64,000 nt of DNA from positions 1,240,001-1,304,000 of the forward strand of contig JAUFSD010000020.1 in the NCBI GenBank assembly GCA_033030425.1, given 5' to 3'. Made by a program: the position numbers and the translations under genes. Shown in pieces: positions 23,201 to 35,161 of the stretch; position 1 is the first letter of the stretch, and the number at the start of each line of letters is the position of its first letter. This DNA is from Verpa conica (Eukaryota; Ascomycota; Pezizomycetes; Pezizales; Morchellaceae). The notes below the pieces were generated by a model that worked only from the letters and a program-made list of their open reading frames with translations, ran no database searches and was not told the DNA's origin.

Positions 23201-23974
23201 TGTGCTGACCCATTAAAGGCTTACATCATCCGACCTCCTTGCCCTCTTTAGCTCCTCCAACAAACCATCTGAATAGTCTGGAAAATTATGCATCGGCCGA
23301 CTATTTATCGTAGAGTCATACCCATATATCATCGTCCTACAGTCCGGTAGATCATCCGCCAGGAAATGGTGTAACCACATCTTTTGTTTCCCCAGATGAT
23401 TTCCCTTCGCCAGCCACGAGCCGTATGCGTGACCACCAAGACCGCAGACAGCAACGATACTACAACTGATCAGAGACCTGAGGATAGGTAAATGAGGGAT
23501 TACGTACTCAGCTTTAATGTCGCTACCAATTGTCGCATATAGCTGTGTCAGCCCGTAGAAATTTCTATCGATACTGATCTTCTGGGCACCCAGGTAGATG
23601 CTATACATATACCCCTCGCCCATGGTCTCCAATGCCTTCGGAGTGCAAGGCTGGAACTGAATAACTGCGGTCTGTGTACGTTGGTCAGGGGAGACACATA
23701 ATGTCATCTGGGTGTCATCGATCGTGATCTGTTCGGCAGAGAAAGCTGAAGACAATGCGGCGATGAGGTCGGCGGGGGTAGTATCGAGGGGGATCCCAGT
23801 CACGCGGAAGACATCTGGGGCGCCGGCACGGGTAGTACCGGGGGAGGTTTCAGGTACGCGGGGGGCCGAGAGCGAACGGGATACGGGAGCGGGTTCTTCG
23901 GGCTCGGGAGAGAGCGCTAGGCTGTCGGAGCGCTTGAAGGAGCCGAGGAGCTCGCCTAGCCAAGAAAAGGGCAT
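20216..23974 (-). CDS. SesB-like hydrolase - ankyrin repeat - Ser/Thr protein kinase fusion
   Basis: Eight exons in one frame: 23974-23508, 23459-23225, 23170-23111, 23013-22717, 22659-22461, 22414-21072, 21019-20801 and 20728-20216, giving 1110 aa. Residues ~50-155 form a mixed alpha/beta module shared with the neighbouring NLR. Residues ~157-420 are an alpha/beta hydrolase of the SesB/SERAC1 type: VCGLGGHAYGSW, MIYGYDS, nucleophile elbow GHSYG (Ser246) and a conserved NHSTM (His392). Residues ~440-735 hold about nine ankyrin repeats (TPLHLA type). Residues ~820-1105 are a protein kinase with IGRGGAGSVW, AVK (Lys846), HRDIKPQN (Asp936), DFG (Asp956) and GTECYSPPEI, so it looks catalytically competent. 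There is no NACHT. It lies 540 bp downstream of the NLR on the same strand. The intron after exon 4 is the least certain: 22660-22716 is preferred, and acceptor 22684 is possible. A role in recognition or cell-death signalling is inference. Confidence 0.85.
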
Positions 23975-24513
23975 TGTGTTTCCAGTAAAGGCTCAGTGAT
24001 AGTTCTCTAGAAGTTTAGTCTTAGAGTAGTGCAGCTGGGGCGCGGCTGAACGGGTACCCGTTACCCCGCAGCGACAAGCGCCACATAAGAATCCTGTACA
24101 AGCCACGATGTGGGGGCGTTCAAAGGGCGACGCGCCACATCTTCTAGTGAAGATACGAACCACTATGGATAATAGCCACCCATGCGGTGACATTTCCTAC
24201 TACGCCGGGTGTGGTTGCTTGGTAAATTTAGCTACACTGCTATCCCTAGACATCTCCCTTAGGAACGTATCTAATAATTACATATGTTCATACAAATTCC
24301 CACCGCACCAAGCAGTCACTCCTCCGGTAGTACCCAAGTATTAGTAATTACTATAGGTGTACGGTCCACGTAGACTCTAGTAATATTAGGTTCAGTCTAC
24401 ACATGGCTTATTAGTGAATATGGTATGACGACTCCTCCGGCTAGGTAAATGTGCTTTAAATATCTAGAGGTATAAATTCAGGGGAACGGACAAGTGAACT
24501 TACCTCCAAATTT
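23975..24513. other. Intergenic region between the two NLR-like genes
   Basis: About 540 bp separates the stop of the NLR from the ATG of the kinase fusion. It must hold the NLR terminator and the promoter of the fusion gene. No coding frame or strong repeat is seen. Confidence 0.4.
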
Positions 24514-27500
24514 CTACACCGGCATGCGTGCTCCCCTATCCTGCAAAAGTTGTACCATTTCTGAATCGCAATGGCGAGTAGCGCTCTTTAATGCGTTTCC
24601 GAAATCTCCGTTCGCGGCCGCTCCATTATCTAGTAAGAACTTTACCACTTCGACCGCTCCACCGACAGATACTTCTACCGCGGCTTCCAACGCGGTTCCA
24701 TACTTTCCACCCCTCGCATTCACATCTGCACCATTTTCCACTAAAAACCTCAATACTTCAATTTTTTTCTGCACCTCCGCATCCCAATTTTCACGTGCTG
24801 CTTGGCGAAAAGAGCCACTGAAACTAATACTCGAACATACAGCGAGCTGTAAAGGCGTTCCTTGGTGCCCCCCCTGGTTAACATCCGCACCACAATCTAC
24901 CAGCAGCCTTATCATTCCAATATCACTCTTACTTGCAGCTGTGCAAAAGGCACCACCGAACTCCCCCCCACCTGCATCGACATCTGCCCCCGCATCTAAC
25001 AATAATTGCACTAAATCAACTTTTCCTGAGTATACCGCGGCCTGTAAGGCACTTCCATAGCGTCCTCCTTGTACATTCACATCTGCTCCTCTCTCTAAAA
25101 GCAGCTGCGCTAGTTCGGTATTTCCCCCAGACGCAGCAGCTTGCAGTGCGTTTCCGGCATCCCCCACTTGCTTATTCACATCTGCTCCTTGGTTTAACAA
25201 TAAAGGTACCGCAGCAATATTTCCTCCGGAAACAGCGGCCTGGAGCGCATTTCCGTAGCGCCCTCCCTGCAAATTCACATCTGCCCCCCTGTCTAACAAT
25301 AACTGTACTATTTCAATGTTGGTAGTTCTTACAGCTGCCTGTAGCGCATTTCCCCATTCGCCACCCTGCGCATTCACATCTGCTCCCCTGTCCAAGAACA
25401 ACTGTACTAGTCCAATTCTGTCGGTATAAGCAGCGGTCTGTAGCGGATTTCCGTATTTCCCACCCTGTGCATTCACATCTGCTCCTCGGTCTAGTAACAA
25501 CACAACCAGCTCCATTCCACCCTTGAACACAGCAGCTTGTAACGCATTTCCGTAGTACCCCCCTTTCGCGTTCACATGTGCTTTTCGGTCTATCAATAAC
25601 TGCACTAGATCAATGTTGTTGTTCATCGTAGCGGTCTGTAATGCATTTCCACAGAACCCTCCCTGCGCATTGACATCTGCTTTCCTTTCTAGTAGCAACT
25701 CTACTTGTTTAGTTCTGCTAGCGTATAAAGCTGCCTGCAACGCGTTTCCGTAGAACCCTCCCTGCGCATCAACATCTGCTCCCTTGTCCAGCAACAGCTG
25801 TACTATTTCTACCGTGCCTTTAAACGCAGCCGCCTGTAACGCATTACCATAGAGTCCCCCTTGTGCATTCACATTTGCTCCTCGGTTTAGTAGCAGCTCA
25901 ACCAGATCAAATCTACGGTTGAACACAGCTGCCTGCAACACATTTCCGTAGGTCCCCCCCTGTCTATTTACATCTGCTCCATTATCCAGAAGTATTTGGG
26001 CTACCTCCTTACTACTAGCATAGTAGAGCGGCGCGCAGTCAGACCCATCTGGCTGGTCAACGGAGAACCTTTGACCACATAGTCCCTCAATAGCACTACA
26101 AGAGCCCTCCCTGGCCGCGTAGTGCATCGCATATACGTCTTCAGGATAACTCTGCAGCTCATTCTGGCGGGTTTCGAGTTGCTTGTAAACGAGAGGCAGT
26201 TCAAAAACTAGCGCGACCACCAACGGAGAGAAGTTCCTGTCTTGACGCCTGAAGACATTATGACGGTCGAATCTGGACATAACCCCAGTCGGCTCTAGGA
26301 ATACACCGAACTTCAAGAACTTAAGAATAATTTCTACCAATTCTTCGCTGACTTTGGTAATGGCGCGGACGTGCCTGCTCCAAGCCCATGTGGTATAGTG
26401 AATAAAATTATAATAGTGATAAAGCGATTCTTCAGCCCTGATATTGCAGTATAACATAAAGATTATGCATATCCGGGCCATTTCGGTATGTGAGGACTCC
26501 CGGTCAATGTTAAGAGCACCAACCGGTGAGAGCTTGTCTGAGCTAAGGGATTTCTGGAGGAGGTATTCCTGCACCGAAAAGTGCACAAATCTTATAGTAG
26601 GGCGGTACGGGTGCGAACCAAGCACGACCAAGTTGGCGCAAACATCAGCAAGTGTCTTTCTTTCAGTCACCATGGACCTGCAAAGCTGTGCGTCATCCTT
26701 AGTGTCATTCTCCATCGCAACAGCACATACAAGTTCCTCCAGTTCTAGTGGCCTTTCTGCGTACGCTATCCACATAAGGACCCTTCTGGCGAGCTTGCGA
26801 TGTTCCTTTGGTTTATTGTTGATCAGTCGAATAATTCTTTCATATGTCTGATCCATATCCTCGGGTAAGGTCTTTAAAGCTCTTTCGATTCCGTCATCTG
26901 AAACCTGATCTCGGATATGCTTCAATTGGAAATACACCCACAGAAACCTTCTAGAGTTAGCGTCTATTTAGTGAGCCTAGATGATGGAAGTTATGGCATA
27001 CATTGCACCAGACTTGTCTAAAATCGTTTGGAGTATCTTTTCTTTCAGAGAACTATCTCTGACATTGATGGTTTCCAACTCTGCAGTGGCGTAGGCCTTT
27101 ATATCTGCCGCAACTCTTCTTGCCTCAACCTCAATTTTTGGAAAGTCTTGAAATCCAAATTCTATATCTGGATTCTTCCGACTGGTGATGAATAGCTTAA
27201 TATGATCGCTACTAACTATCCCTTTAAAGAATGGAATAAGATCCTTCCTCGTGTCGGCGGGGCATTCGTCAAAAGCATCAAATAGCAGAAATACCCTACT
27301 AAAATGCCCTGAGACAGCAATAAACACCTCCTGAAGCTCATTTAACGTTGGTTTCGTGAGATTAGATGTGTGCTTTTGGTGAAGCTTTTTTAGCATACTT
27401 GGTGCATAATCCAAGTGCCGGCAGAGTTGCTTAAGAAAAACAGCCAGATAGGTTAAAGGGTCAATATCCGTGGTATAATCGCAATATGCAAACAGTATCC

Positions 27501-29515
27501 CTGTATTACTTGTTGGGCCAAATTCCTCCTCAATCTTCTGTAGCACTAGAGACCTGTTGCCCAGACGATTAGGCTGCCAGTATAAGGTAAAGAATGATCT
27601 AAGAGTTGCGATCTTACAAGAGCACAGTCTTTCCTGTCCCAGCTTGAAGGAATCAGCGTACAATTATCAAGAAGAGTGAGAGTAACGTACGCATGCCATG
27701 ACACCATAAGAGGTTGGACTCTGCTGAACTCTTCCAGTGCTGGAATCTGTCTTCAGCAAGGAACCAACTGCCTGTGTCTTTAAAGCGTTTCGATATGTGC
27801 CCACGATAGGTTTCGCTAAATTCCAGACCTTTCGAGAGCCCAGCGAGCCATTCTAGCATTATGCGTTTCTCAGCTGGTTTATCATGGTTAGTGGGGAATA
27901 CTTATAAAGGCGTGATGATTGTAGATGATTTGAGCTAAGTATGTAGCATTTAATTGATAGGATAGACGTTTAATAGAAAGAAACACCTAGGAAGACACTC
28001 ACACTTCTTCTGACTACGTCGTTTGACAGAGCGATCTTTCACTACCTTCTGCGCAGCTTTCACAGTCTCCGAGATTTTCTCTAGAACCACTTCGTACTTC
28101 TTGTCTGAACGGCTACTAAATTTGACTATGTTTGAGTGGTCGGCATCCAGGGGGATAGAATCATTAGTTTTATCGGTCACCGAGTGAACTGCAGACTCCC
28201 GAGTAACCATCAGGATAGAATCGCCTTTTCTCTCCCACTTTCCCGTCACATTGTTTTTCTAGCCAACGTTTTATAAGTATTATCTGGAAAAGTATCTTAG
28301 AGAAGACTTACGATGACTGTGGGAGTTTGCCTTTCCTCATAAAAAGAGATTACCCTGGTCTGCTCGTCCTTGAACAGCTTAGAACATACCTGATCAAGCA
28401 ACTGCAGGTACTGGGACTCGCCAACCAAGTCTCTGACTAGGTGATCATTTGGCTGCCCTTTTACCATTGATGTCAATTGAGATGCTTGAAGACCCTTATT
28501 CGGGACCCCAAAAAACATGATAGCATTGCATGATTTCAAACAGTCTCTGTTTTTAGTATCACTAATATTGGATTCGGCCTGGCTTAGTGCCTATTGCAGT
28601 ACAAGTTAGCAACCCGGCTAAACCTAGACAACGGCTTAATTACTTGTTTGATGACTAATCCCCCAAGACTATGTCCGATAAATATCAACGGCCGATGTGA
28701 CTCCTAAGACATAATCAGCATTTCCATTTATAAATAGATTCATTGTTAGTACCACCGCTTGTCCCCGGGCACACCTAAGAGCATGTAGAAATTGTTTTGA
28801 AATATCCTGCATTGTCGCAGTAGATGTAGATTCTACAAGCTTGGTGTCATAGCCGTAGGTGAGAACACGCGTATGGTACCCTTGGTGCTGTAAATCGTCC
28901 GGTAAAAAGTCTTGCAACCACATATCTGAGGTATGACGGCCCTTCCACGAGCCAAACGCGTGTCCCGCTAGCCCAGTAACAGCAACAATACTACCAGGAG
29001 GTGAGAACAGCTCTAGGCATGGAGACAGATTTGGTGCAGAGTTGCTTGACTTACTCTATCGATGGAGTGGGCGAATTGTTGAGTGGTGTTAAACCATGAA
29101 AGTGCTTATCGAAAGTAATTTGAAACTCGTCACTGCCGTCGTAAACAGTGAGATGTACATCGTGTGTTTCAGAATCGGTAGCGAGAGGTTCGAGCTCCGC
29201 TGGTATGAAACGGAAACTAACAACGGCGACTTGATAGCGAGAAGACAACAAAGATGAAGGAGATGGTGCCAGCACAATTCTCCTGATGTTGCTTAGACGA
29301 ATGCCTGTTTGCTTTGAGCTGTTAATCCCCTCTTGTACTGCCGGACTGTCTTGACTGGTGTCTTGGCTGGTGTCTCTGTTCCGACTAACGGACAGACCAT
29401 CGAGGATCCTACGCAGGTCATGGACGTCAATAGTTGACGGAATATCCGAAATCCGTAGGCTGAGTGTCCCCTGCACAGATGAATACGCCCGGGCATTACC
29501 GGACATTCCGGACAT
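24514..29515 (-). CDS. NOD-like receptor: SesB-like hydrolase - NACHT - ankyrin
   Basis: Nine exons keep one frame: 29515-29055, 28990-28756, 28703-28644, 28590-28312, 28258-28003, 27900-27691, 27642-27618, 27553-27002 and 26950-24514 (1504 aa). The N-terminal module (~15-150) resembles that of the downstream gene. The alpha/beta hydrolase follows (VTGLAGHAFGSW, VLTYGYDT, GHSLGG with Ser244, DADHSN with His386). Then comes a NACHT domain with Walker A GMPGTGKT (499-506), assembled across two introns on the 25-nt exon 7, and Walker B RVFLLFDAFDEC (595-606). Next is a winged-helix-like segment (LARRVLMWIAYAERPL) and about sixteen ankyrin repeats to the C-terminus, most with the fungal core GGxYGNALQAA. 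Such proteins are fungal NLRs: ligand-sensing repeats regulate oligomerisation of NACHT, which triggers the N-terminal effector in incompatibility or defence. The exact function is not shown by the sequence. Confidence 0.9.
24540..25985 (-). repeat. Tandem 99-bp units encoding 33-residue ankyrin repeats
   Basis: About fourteen consecutive units, each reading VNAQGG-YGNALQAA-…-LLLDRGAD with small variations, at a 99-bp period with a few shorter or longer units near the 3' end. The framework is strongly conserved, and variation concentrates at positions after GNALQAA and before LLL, the usual ligand-facing sites of ankyrin repeats. Confidence 0.85.
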
Positions 29516-32500
29516 TGAGAAAAGCTGGGTTAATGTTTGATCGTGGGTGGACTAACCTGCGAAGGAGATAAGACCCAGAGGCAAACATAAACAGGGCGGC
29601 TCTGAGCCGCGCTAAAAGAGGGGTAACGAGCATTGGCGGGCATCCCCGACATCCCCGGCATCCCCGCTGCGGCTGAGTGCAACAACCGAGAGGATCGTAT
29701 CACATGAGGAGATTGATTAGATTAGTATTTGAAGCAGCCGCATATCTCTTCAGTACTTGCATAAGCGGGCAGAGCCACAGAGAGAAGTAACTATAATCTA
29801 TTTGAGGTCCTTCGCCAAGCGCCGTATGAACACGCGTAATAGCTCCACTGGTATCTAGAAGACAATACCAACCTTGTATGGATTGAACTTCCTACATTTC
29901 TAGGGTGATTTTATTGTAGCGGTTGGACATACCTAGTTGTACGAGCAAATGCCAATTCCGATAATAATTCTAAAATAAACCCGTGAAGATATCTACGCTT
30001 GACATCGGGCTTGCATACCCCGTTTTCTATAGGTTCCGTGTTTTCGTAGATACTACTACGTAGAAAGACATACTCCTCCGGTGGCTCAAAATATTATAAC
30101 ACTATAGCAGTTTATATCTATTTATACGGATGTCCCCACGGTTTTGAAGAAAAATCCAGAAACATGGAATCAAGCTTACGGTACACGAGCCTCTCTCTAA
30201 ATTCAAACTACATGTAGTTAGTTTTATTTGAATGCGATATTATGTTTAATTTAACAGATGGGCTTGGCTCAATATGCGCGCATGCTGACTTCCTATAGAG
30301 GACTTTTATTTAATTCCATATTACTAGTTGATACATTTAGGGAGAATTCCTGGTAAAGTAGGGTGTTTGTGGCTAGGTCGTGTTAGCCATCGACAAATAG
30401 AAATCGCCGCTGGTGAAGTCATAACTCATAACAGGGCCTACTATTCCCTTCTACTAGTGAGAAGATAAAGTTTGTCCAGTTCGGTACATGGCAACGCAAC
30501 CGCCGAGCCGACCTCACGGCAACAAATATATATTAAAGTGAAATTAGAGCTGCAAAGCTTCAGAAGGCTATATTAGGATTGGTGTATATGAATAGAGCTA
30601 TGGATAATTTATTGTTGTTGATATTTCCCTTGTACCAAACCGAACAGACAATGCGCCACAAATTATTTCCACAAGTGGCTGCTATAAATTATATTCATAT
30701 TAAAACAGTTTCTCTACCCCGCTCCTTGGTACTAAAGACCTTTCCCAGACACAACGAGTAGTATTGTTAAAACTCTACCCATACTATGATGTCTACCCTA
30801 TTCCCTTTCTCTGCCGACGACAGCAATTTGCCTGCGCTTATGGCTGTGGTGTCCTCCTTTGTGTTTTGGCTCATTGACAGATTTTCATTCGAAGGCAAGA
30901 ACCTCTCCATATCTGATCCCGTTGAGGGTGCTAGTTAGTGTTCGTCATGGGGGGTCGTTCCCCCAAACTAACCGGGGAACCGCGCCAAGAAACTCCCCCG
31001 AACTGCCCCATTCCCCACCCTTCATTCCCCTGAGTATTGCTAATTTATATATATAGGCAGCACGTGGCGAATTAGATACCGATACGGAACTTCGAACAAG
31101 TAGGTCTGGTACAAGTCGTTATAATGAACCTAGCAGAGTAGGTAGATTTAATACGGAGCCTATCCGCCTCCCGCTATGAACGCCGTAATGTTCTTACCGA
31201 GTGAGGAGGAGGAGGATGGTAATATCTACAATCACCCACCATTAGCAAGAAAGTAAGGGCTATATGCAGCGATAGGATTACTAGTATCTAAAGGTTAATT
31301 AACCCTGTGAAGCAAAGTTTAGTGGTGTTTATAGAGGAAGTCATAGGCAGCAGGAAATAGATGCCATAGTTGAAACAGGTCTTCTACAAAATACTTAGAC
31401 GTTTATCACATCCACAATTCACGCAATTTGTGTTGTATTTGATCCACAGGTTCTTAGAAAAGCTCCATTCCCCCTACTCTTCCCAGACCATATTCGCGCC
31501 CCGACATGCTATGATATATTGTAGAGATCAATATTCTCTGCATCCCACTATGCTCCCACTGCGGGGATGTCTGACCTAATACTAAAAGAACCTACTGTGG
31601 GGTTCTACGGAGACTGCTTTCTCGAAAACAATCACCTGGGAGGATATGCGCAATATAACTCGCATGATGAGTACAAGAATCTCGGTGTCTGCGTAAGCGA
31701 GCAGAGCCGCAGATAGTCATAACCCTATCATCCACTTCCCACCTCACCAGAACCCCTCTCCTCATTTAGAGTCCATCGTCAAATACCATAATACAAATTC
31801 GTATACCAGCCCTATCAATATATTCAGTGTACTGTGAGTTTTAGTGGCTAAGCGAGTGGTGGTACGGCGCCATAGATGTGGAAGACAGAGATGATAATGC
31901 AAACTATACCATGTCCAATGATTTAGGGAAGAGGTATGGTAGATTTTGTGTCTCCTCCGACACTTGCCCCAGTAGACTTGAAGATGACAGCTGAGACGGG
32001 CTCTGCCGTAGTGTAGGCAGCATGTTAACTGGTATCGCGCATACCCTCTTCGATGGAGAGGGCATCTTAACTCATGCGTATGTTTTCTATAGGAATACCG
32101 GCGGAAATCTCTAACTTATACTTTCGCCGTTTACTTATACTTAGCGGGTGAAGTAGTCTATGTGACCGGGGATCTTAGGGCCAGCGGCACCCCTCCAAAG
32201 CATCATGAGAGAATACGCGGGTTCGGTCCGATTCGATGCTGCGGCCTGCCCCATCAGTAAGCCCGAATGCCACCTCCTCCCTCAGTGAACCAGTCTCCCC
32301 TACTATAATCACAGAGTCCATAATGACGGCATCAACCACCTCTGAAAACCTTTTCAGACTCTATGGTACCGGTAGCTATTCTAATTATGATGGAGAACCA
32401 TGGGAAATCTCACGCTAGTCACAGCGGCACCTCCGAAGCTCAGGTCGTCGACAGAATCCAACCTCGCCTCCATAGCATAGTATATATGCCTCATACCGTA

Positions 32501-32698
32501 GATATTAGAGCTCGTTCTACCGGTAACTTGCGCTGCCGTACGTCTGATTTTGCAGAAGTTTACGAGTACAACACGGTCACTACAAAATTCTTGTATACAG
32601 CTGACCAAGCACCCCCAATTACATAAATCGACCAATTGATTGATTATTCATAGTAATGTATTATGTAGCTACAGTGCCCAGCTTTGGTATAGCTCCTA
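29516..32698. other. Gene-poor intergenic region
   Basis: About 3.2 kb without a supported gene. The first few hundred bases contain the NLR promoter. A CATCCCCGACATCCCCGGCATC short direct repeat lies near 29640. A dispersed repeat begins near 31687. Weak open frames at 32236-32626 overlap each other and have no recognisable content. Confidence 0.4.
31687..31863 (+). repeat. Dispersed repeat, copy 1 of the AAGCGAGCAGAGCCGCAGATAG family
   Basis: Shares AAGCGAGCAGAGCCGCAGATAG, TCATTTAGAG and CTGTGAGTTTTAGTRGCTAAGCGAG in the same order with 34651-34813. Only the first ~25 bp are recognisable at 29751-29775. There is no coding capacity and no clear termini. Confidence 0.6.
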
Positions 32699-33397
32699 TC
32701 ATTCCTTCTTTTTCAAAATATAAAGTGGAAAGCCACGGTCAGGACTGCCTTCGTCGCCCAACAAGAACTTCCCCTCATCAGGGTGCCACGTCCTCTCCAA
32801 TACATCTAATCCTGCCTCTTTAAACCACCCCTCGTAGGTTCCCTTATCACTATGAGTCCACCACATAGGTGCATTACCACCCAACCAATTTTGGAACGTT
32901 CCCTCAAACACACTCTCTCCAACAATAATAAACAAAATCCCTCCAGGTTTCAGCCAGCGAGCGAATTTATCGATAAGGGGCTTTTGCTCGTTGACGGGGA
33001 CATGGAAGATAACGTATAAACAAAGCACTGCGTCTACGGGGCCGAAACCCTCGGGATCGAATTCTGTCATATCGACTTGGTGAAAGGTTCCGCCAGGAAC
33101 GAGTTCCCGTGCTCGCCTAATCTGAACTTCGCTGATGTCGAGCCCGGTCACACTATACCCGGCGTCGACAAGTTTCTTTGAAGCAGGAACCCCGCATCCA
33201 CATCCAACATCAACCACACTACCGGCAGTTGGGATCATGGAGATTAATTTTTCGTGCCACTGATCATAGATTTCGGCCTCCTCGTCGTCTTCGCGGAAGA
33301 CATAGGTGAGGATATCGTAACCTTTGCGAACCAGCTCTTTACGGTTTTCTGGAGACTCCTGATCAGGCTGACGGCCAGAGGGTACGGTAGTGGTCAT
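32699..33397 (-). CDS. Class I SAM-dependent methyltransferase
   Basis: An intronless 232-aa frame with a complete small methyltransferase fold: motif I VVDVGCGCGVPA (~62-73), the acidic end of strand beta2 in VTGLDIS (~82-88), QVDMTEFD (~107-114), motif IV DAVLCLYVIFHV (~122-133) and LKPGGILFIIVGE (~150-162). The C-terminal part has WWTHSDKGTYEGWFKEAGL, as in ubiquinone/menaquinone-type and secondary-metabolite methyltransferases. It transfers methyl from SAM to an unknown substrate. No biosynthetic cluster surrounds it. The length is usual for a stand-alone enzyme, with no signal peptide, so it is probably cytosolic. The start ATG is the first in the frame. Confidence 0.9.
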   Translation of the reverse strand: MTTTVPSGRQPDQESPENRKELVRKGYDILTYVFREDDEEAEIYDQWHEKLISMIPTAGSVVDVGCGCGVPASKKLVDAGYSVTGLDISEVQIRRARELVPGGTFHQVDMTEFDPEGFGPVDAVLCLYVIFHVPVNEQKPLIDKFARWLKPGGILFIIVGESVFEGTFQNWLGGNAPMWWTHSDKGTYEGWFKEAGLDVLERTWHPDEGKFLLGDEGSPDRGFPLYILKKKE

Positions 33398-35161
33398 GAT
33401 GAATGCTTGAAGGAGGTTTGTTATGTAAAATTACTCTTCGGAGTTTACGGTCAATCGAGATGCGTTGGTTTCCTGGGCTCAAGCTCGCTTTTTAATCTAC
33501 TAGGACTGATCTACGCCTACCAAGCCGGGCCCAGCGAAGATCACGGGACAAATGCGGTCTTCCGTAGATGTAACGTGCGACCTCTTAGCATAATAAGATT
33601 TCTTGTCCACATGATAGCTAGTCGCCCCATAGAGCTTTTACTACCCGGAGGACCTAGCCTACATGATTAGTACAATAGCCTTAGTTAGATCAGCGTTGGT
33701 AATTATAGTAGTGTGGAAACTGGCAAGAACTGTGGTGCAACAACCAGCAGCCCCGCGATGGAGGGGAACCTCTCCTATGCCAGCAGCCGAGGTGCATACC
33801 TCCCGGATGCCCGCCAAGATGTGAAGTCTTTGCCCAAGACACAACATGATTTATCAACATTCCAATTAGGCCCTTTGGTGCTTGCAATAGGACAACTTTG
33901 CAGCGAATATGTCTTGGACTTGTATACTACCGGGTGTTTTTTCAGGCAAGGGGGAAAGCAATCGGACTAGTTAGGGGATAGCCGTGTTATTGTATGCCGC
34001 AGACTATGTTATCTGAGCATGCGAGTCTTGCATCCTGCATAAGTATACCAAAGACTAGACAATTTCACTATATATATACTGAGGGGTATGTCGTGTCTTG
34101 GCATGCCGAAGGTATGCACCCCGGCCGCCCATACCGGAAAATAAGAGGGGGGCGGTATAGATTGTGACATCATGTATTCTAATAAGTATTCTCTAATAAG
34201 TATATATACATAACCTACATATGCACTGTACACTTAAAGTGATTTCATTGGTTTTTTCGGTATTTTTGTTTCATTTGTATGTTCTGTTTCATTATGGAAA
34301 CAGGTTTTGTTCTGGGACCTATGACTTCATTCTAATTAAGGCCCCCCACAATCCAGCAGCTAATTCCTGACTCCGCAGTAGTAAGGGCGATGTGCATTGA
34401 TAAAGAAAGTGCGGGGGATCATCTCGGTAAGAGAAAGGGAATACACATTACAGCACGTGATATGTGCCAAGGCTGAGTAACCTTGACTGAACCACCTATG
34501 TGTTCCTGGGCACACATTTATCTATCCTCAGAGGGGTAGTTGGTTCTAGTTACCCAACCATTTGGACACCTAAATAGCCTATCTAGAACATTTCGGGGCT
34601 AAAGTCAGGTACCCGTAGATCATCTCCATACGTCAGCCAAGGTTCGGTACCTGCATAAGCGAGCAGAGCCGCAGATAGTGATAACCCGCTATCCCCCTCC
34701 AGAACCCTTCTCTTCATTTAGAGCCCATTGTCAGATATGATAATGTTAACTCGTATGCTGGTCCCATTAACATGTAGTGCACTGTGAGTTTTAGTAGCTA
34801 AGCGAGTATGGTATATGGTTCTGCTGTATACTATTTTACTAGCTTGAACAGAAGCAAATTCTTAATCATTAACCCTAACAGGGAAATACTCGCCTAAGCA
34901 AGCTCTATCCAGCGGTAGTCTTATATCTTTAGGTGGAAGAAATGCTTAGACGCGATCCAGGGACATAGGCAGGGGAGGCCTATGTGGGGGGGCTTGTTCC
35001 GGCGCGCAGGCAGGCAGGTGGGGTAGTGTTGCAGCGCAGGGATCTCATTCATCGAATCGCGGGAAGTGAAATGATCGGAATCACAAGAAACGTCCACGAT
35101 TGCGGCCGGTATTATAGTAACAGCCACTTGGCGAGTGAAAATTCCAACAGTAGTTACAGAT
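33398..35161. other. Intergenic region with a dispersed repeat
   Basis: No gene is supported. Copy 2 of the AAGCGAGCAGAGCC repeat lies at 34651-34813. Short frames on both strands at 33254-33970 overlap the methyltransferase promoter or each other and lack features. Confidence 0.4.
34651..34813 (+). repeat. Dispersed repeat, copy 2 of the AAGCGAGCAGAGCCGCAGATAG family
   Basis: Collinear with 31687-31863, with small indels and many transitions. Both copies stop after CTAAGCGAGTRKGGTA. Confidence 0.6.

Noticed and set aside
24494..25325. Plus-strand open frames (up to 188 residues) opposite the ankyrin array
   Set aside because: They are antisense shadows of the regular 99-bp repeat. Their own repetitive composition follows from the ankyrin codons on the minus strand.
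27661..27860. Loss of the P-loop in the NLR, since the exon frame reads CHGMRTLLSLF
   Set aside because: Reading through the intron gives that sequence. Splicing at 27690 and 27643 restores GMPGTGKT in frame.
32699..33397. Recent bacterial gene transfer for the intronless methyltransferase
   Set aside because: Intronless single-domain methyltransferases are common in fungi and base composition is not clearly deviant. A phylogeny would be needed.
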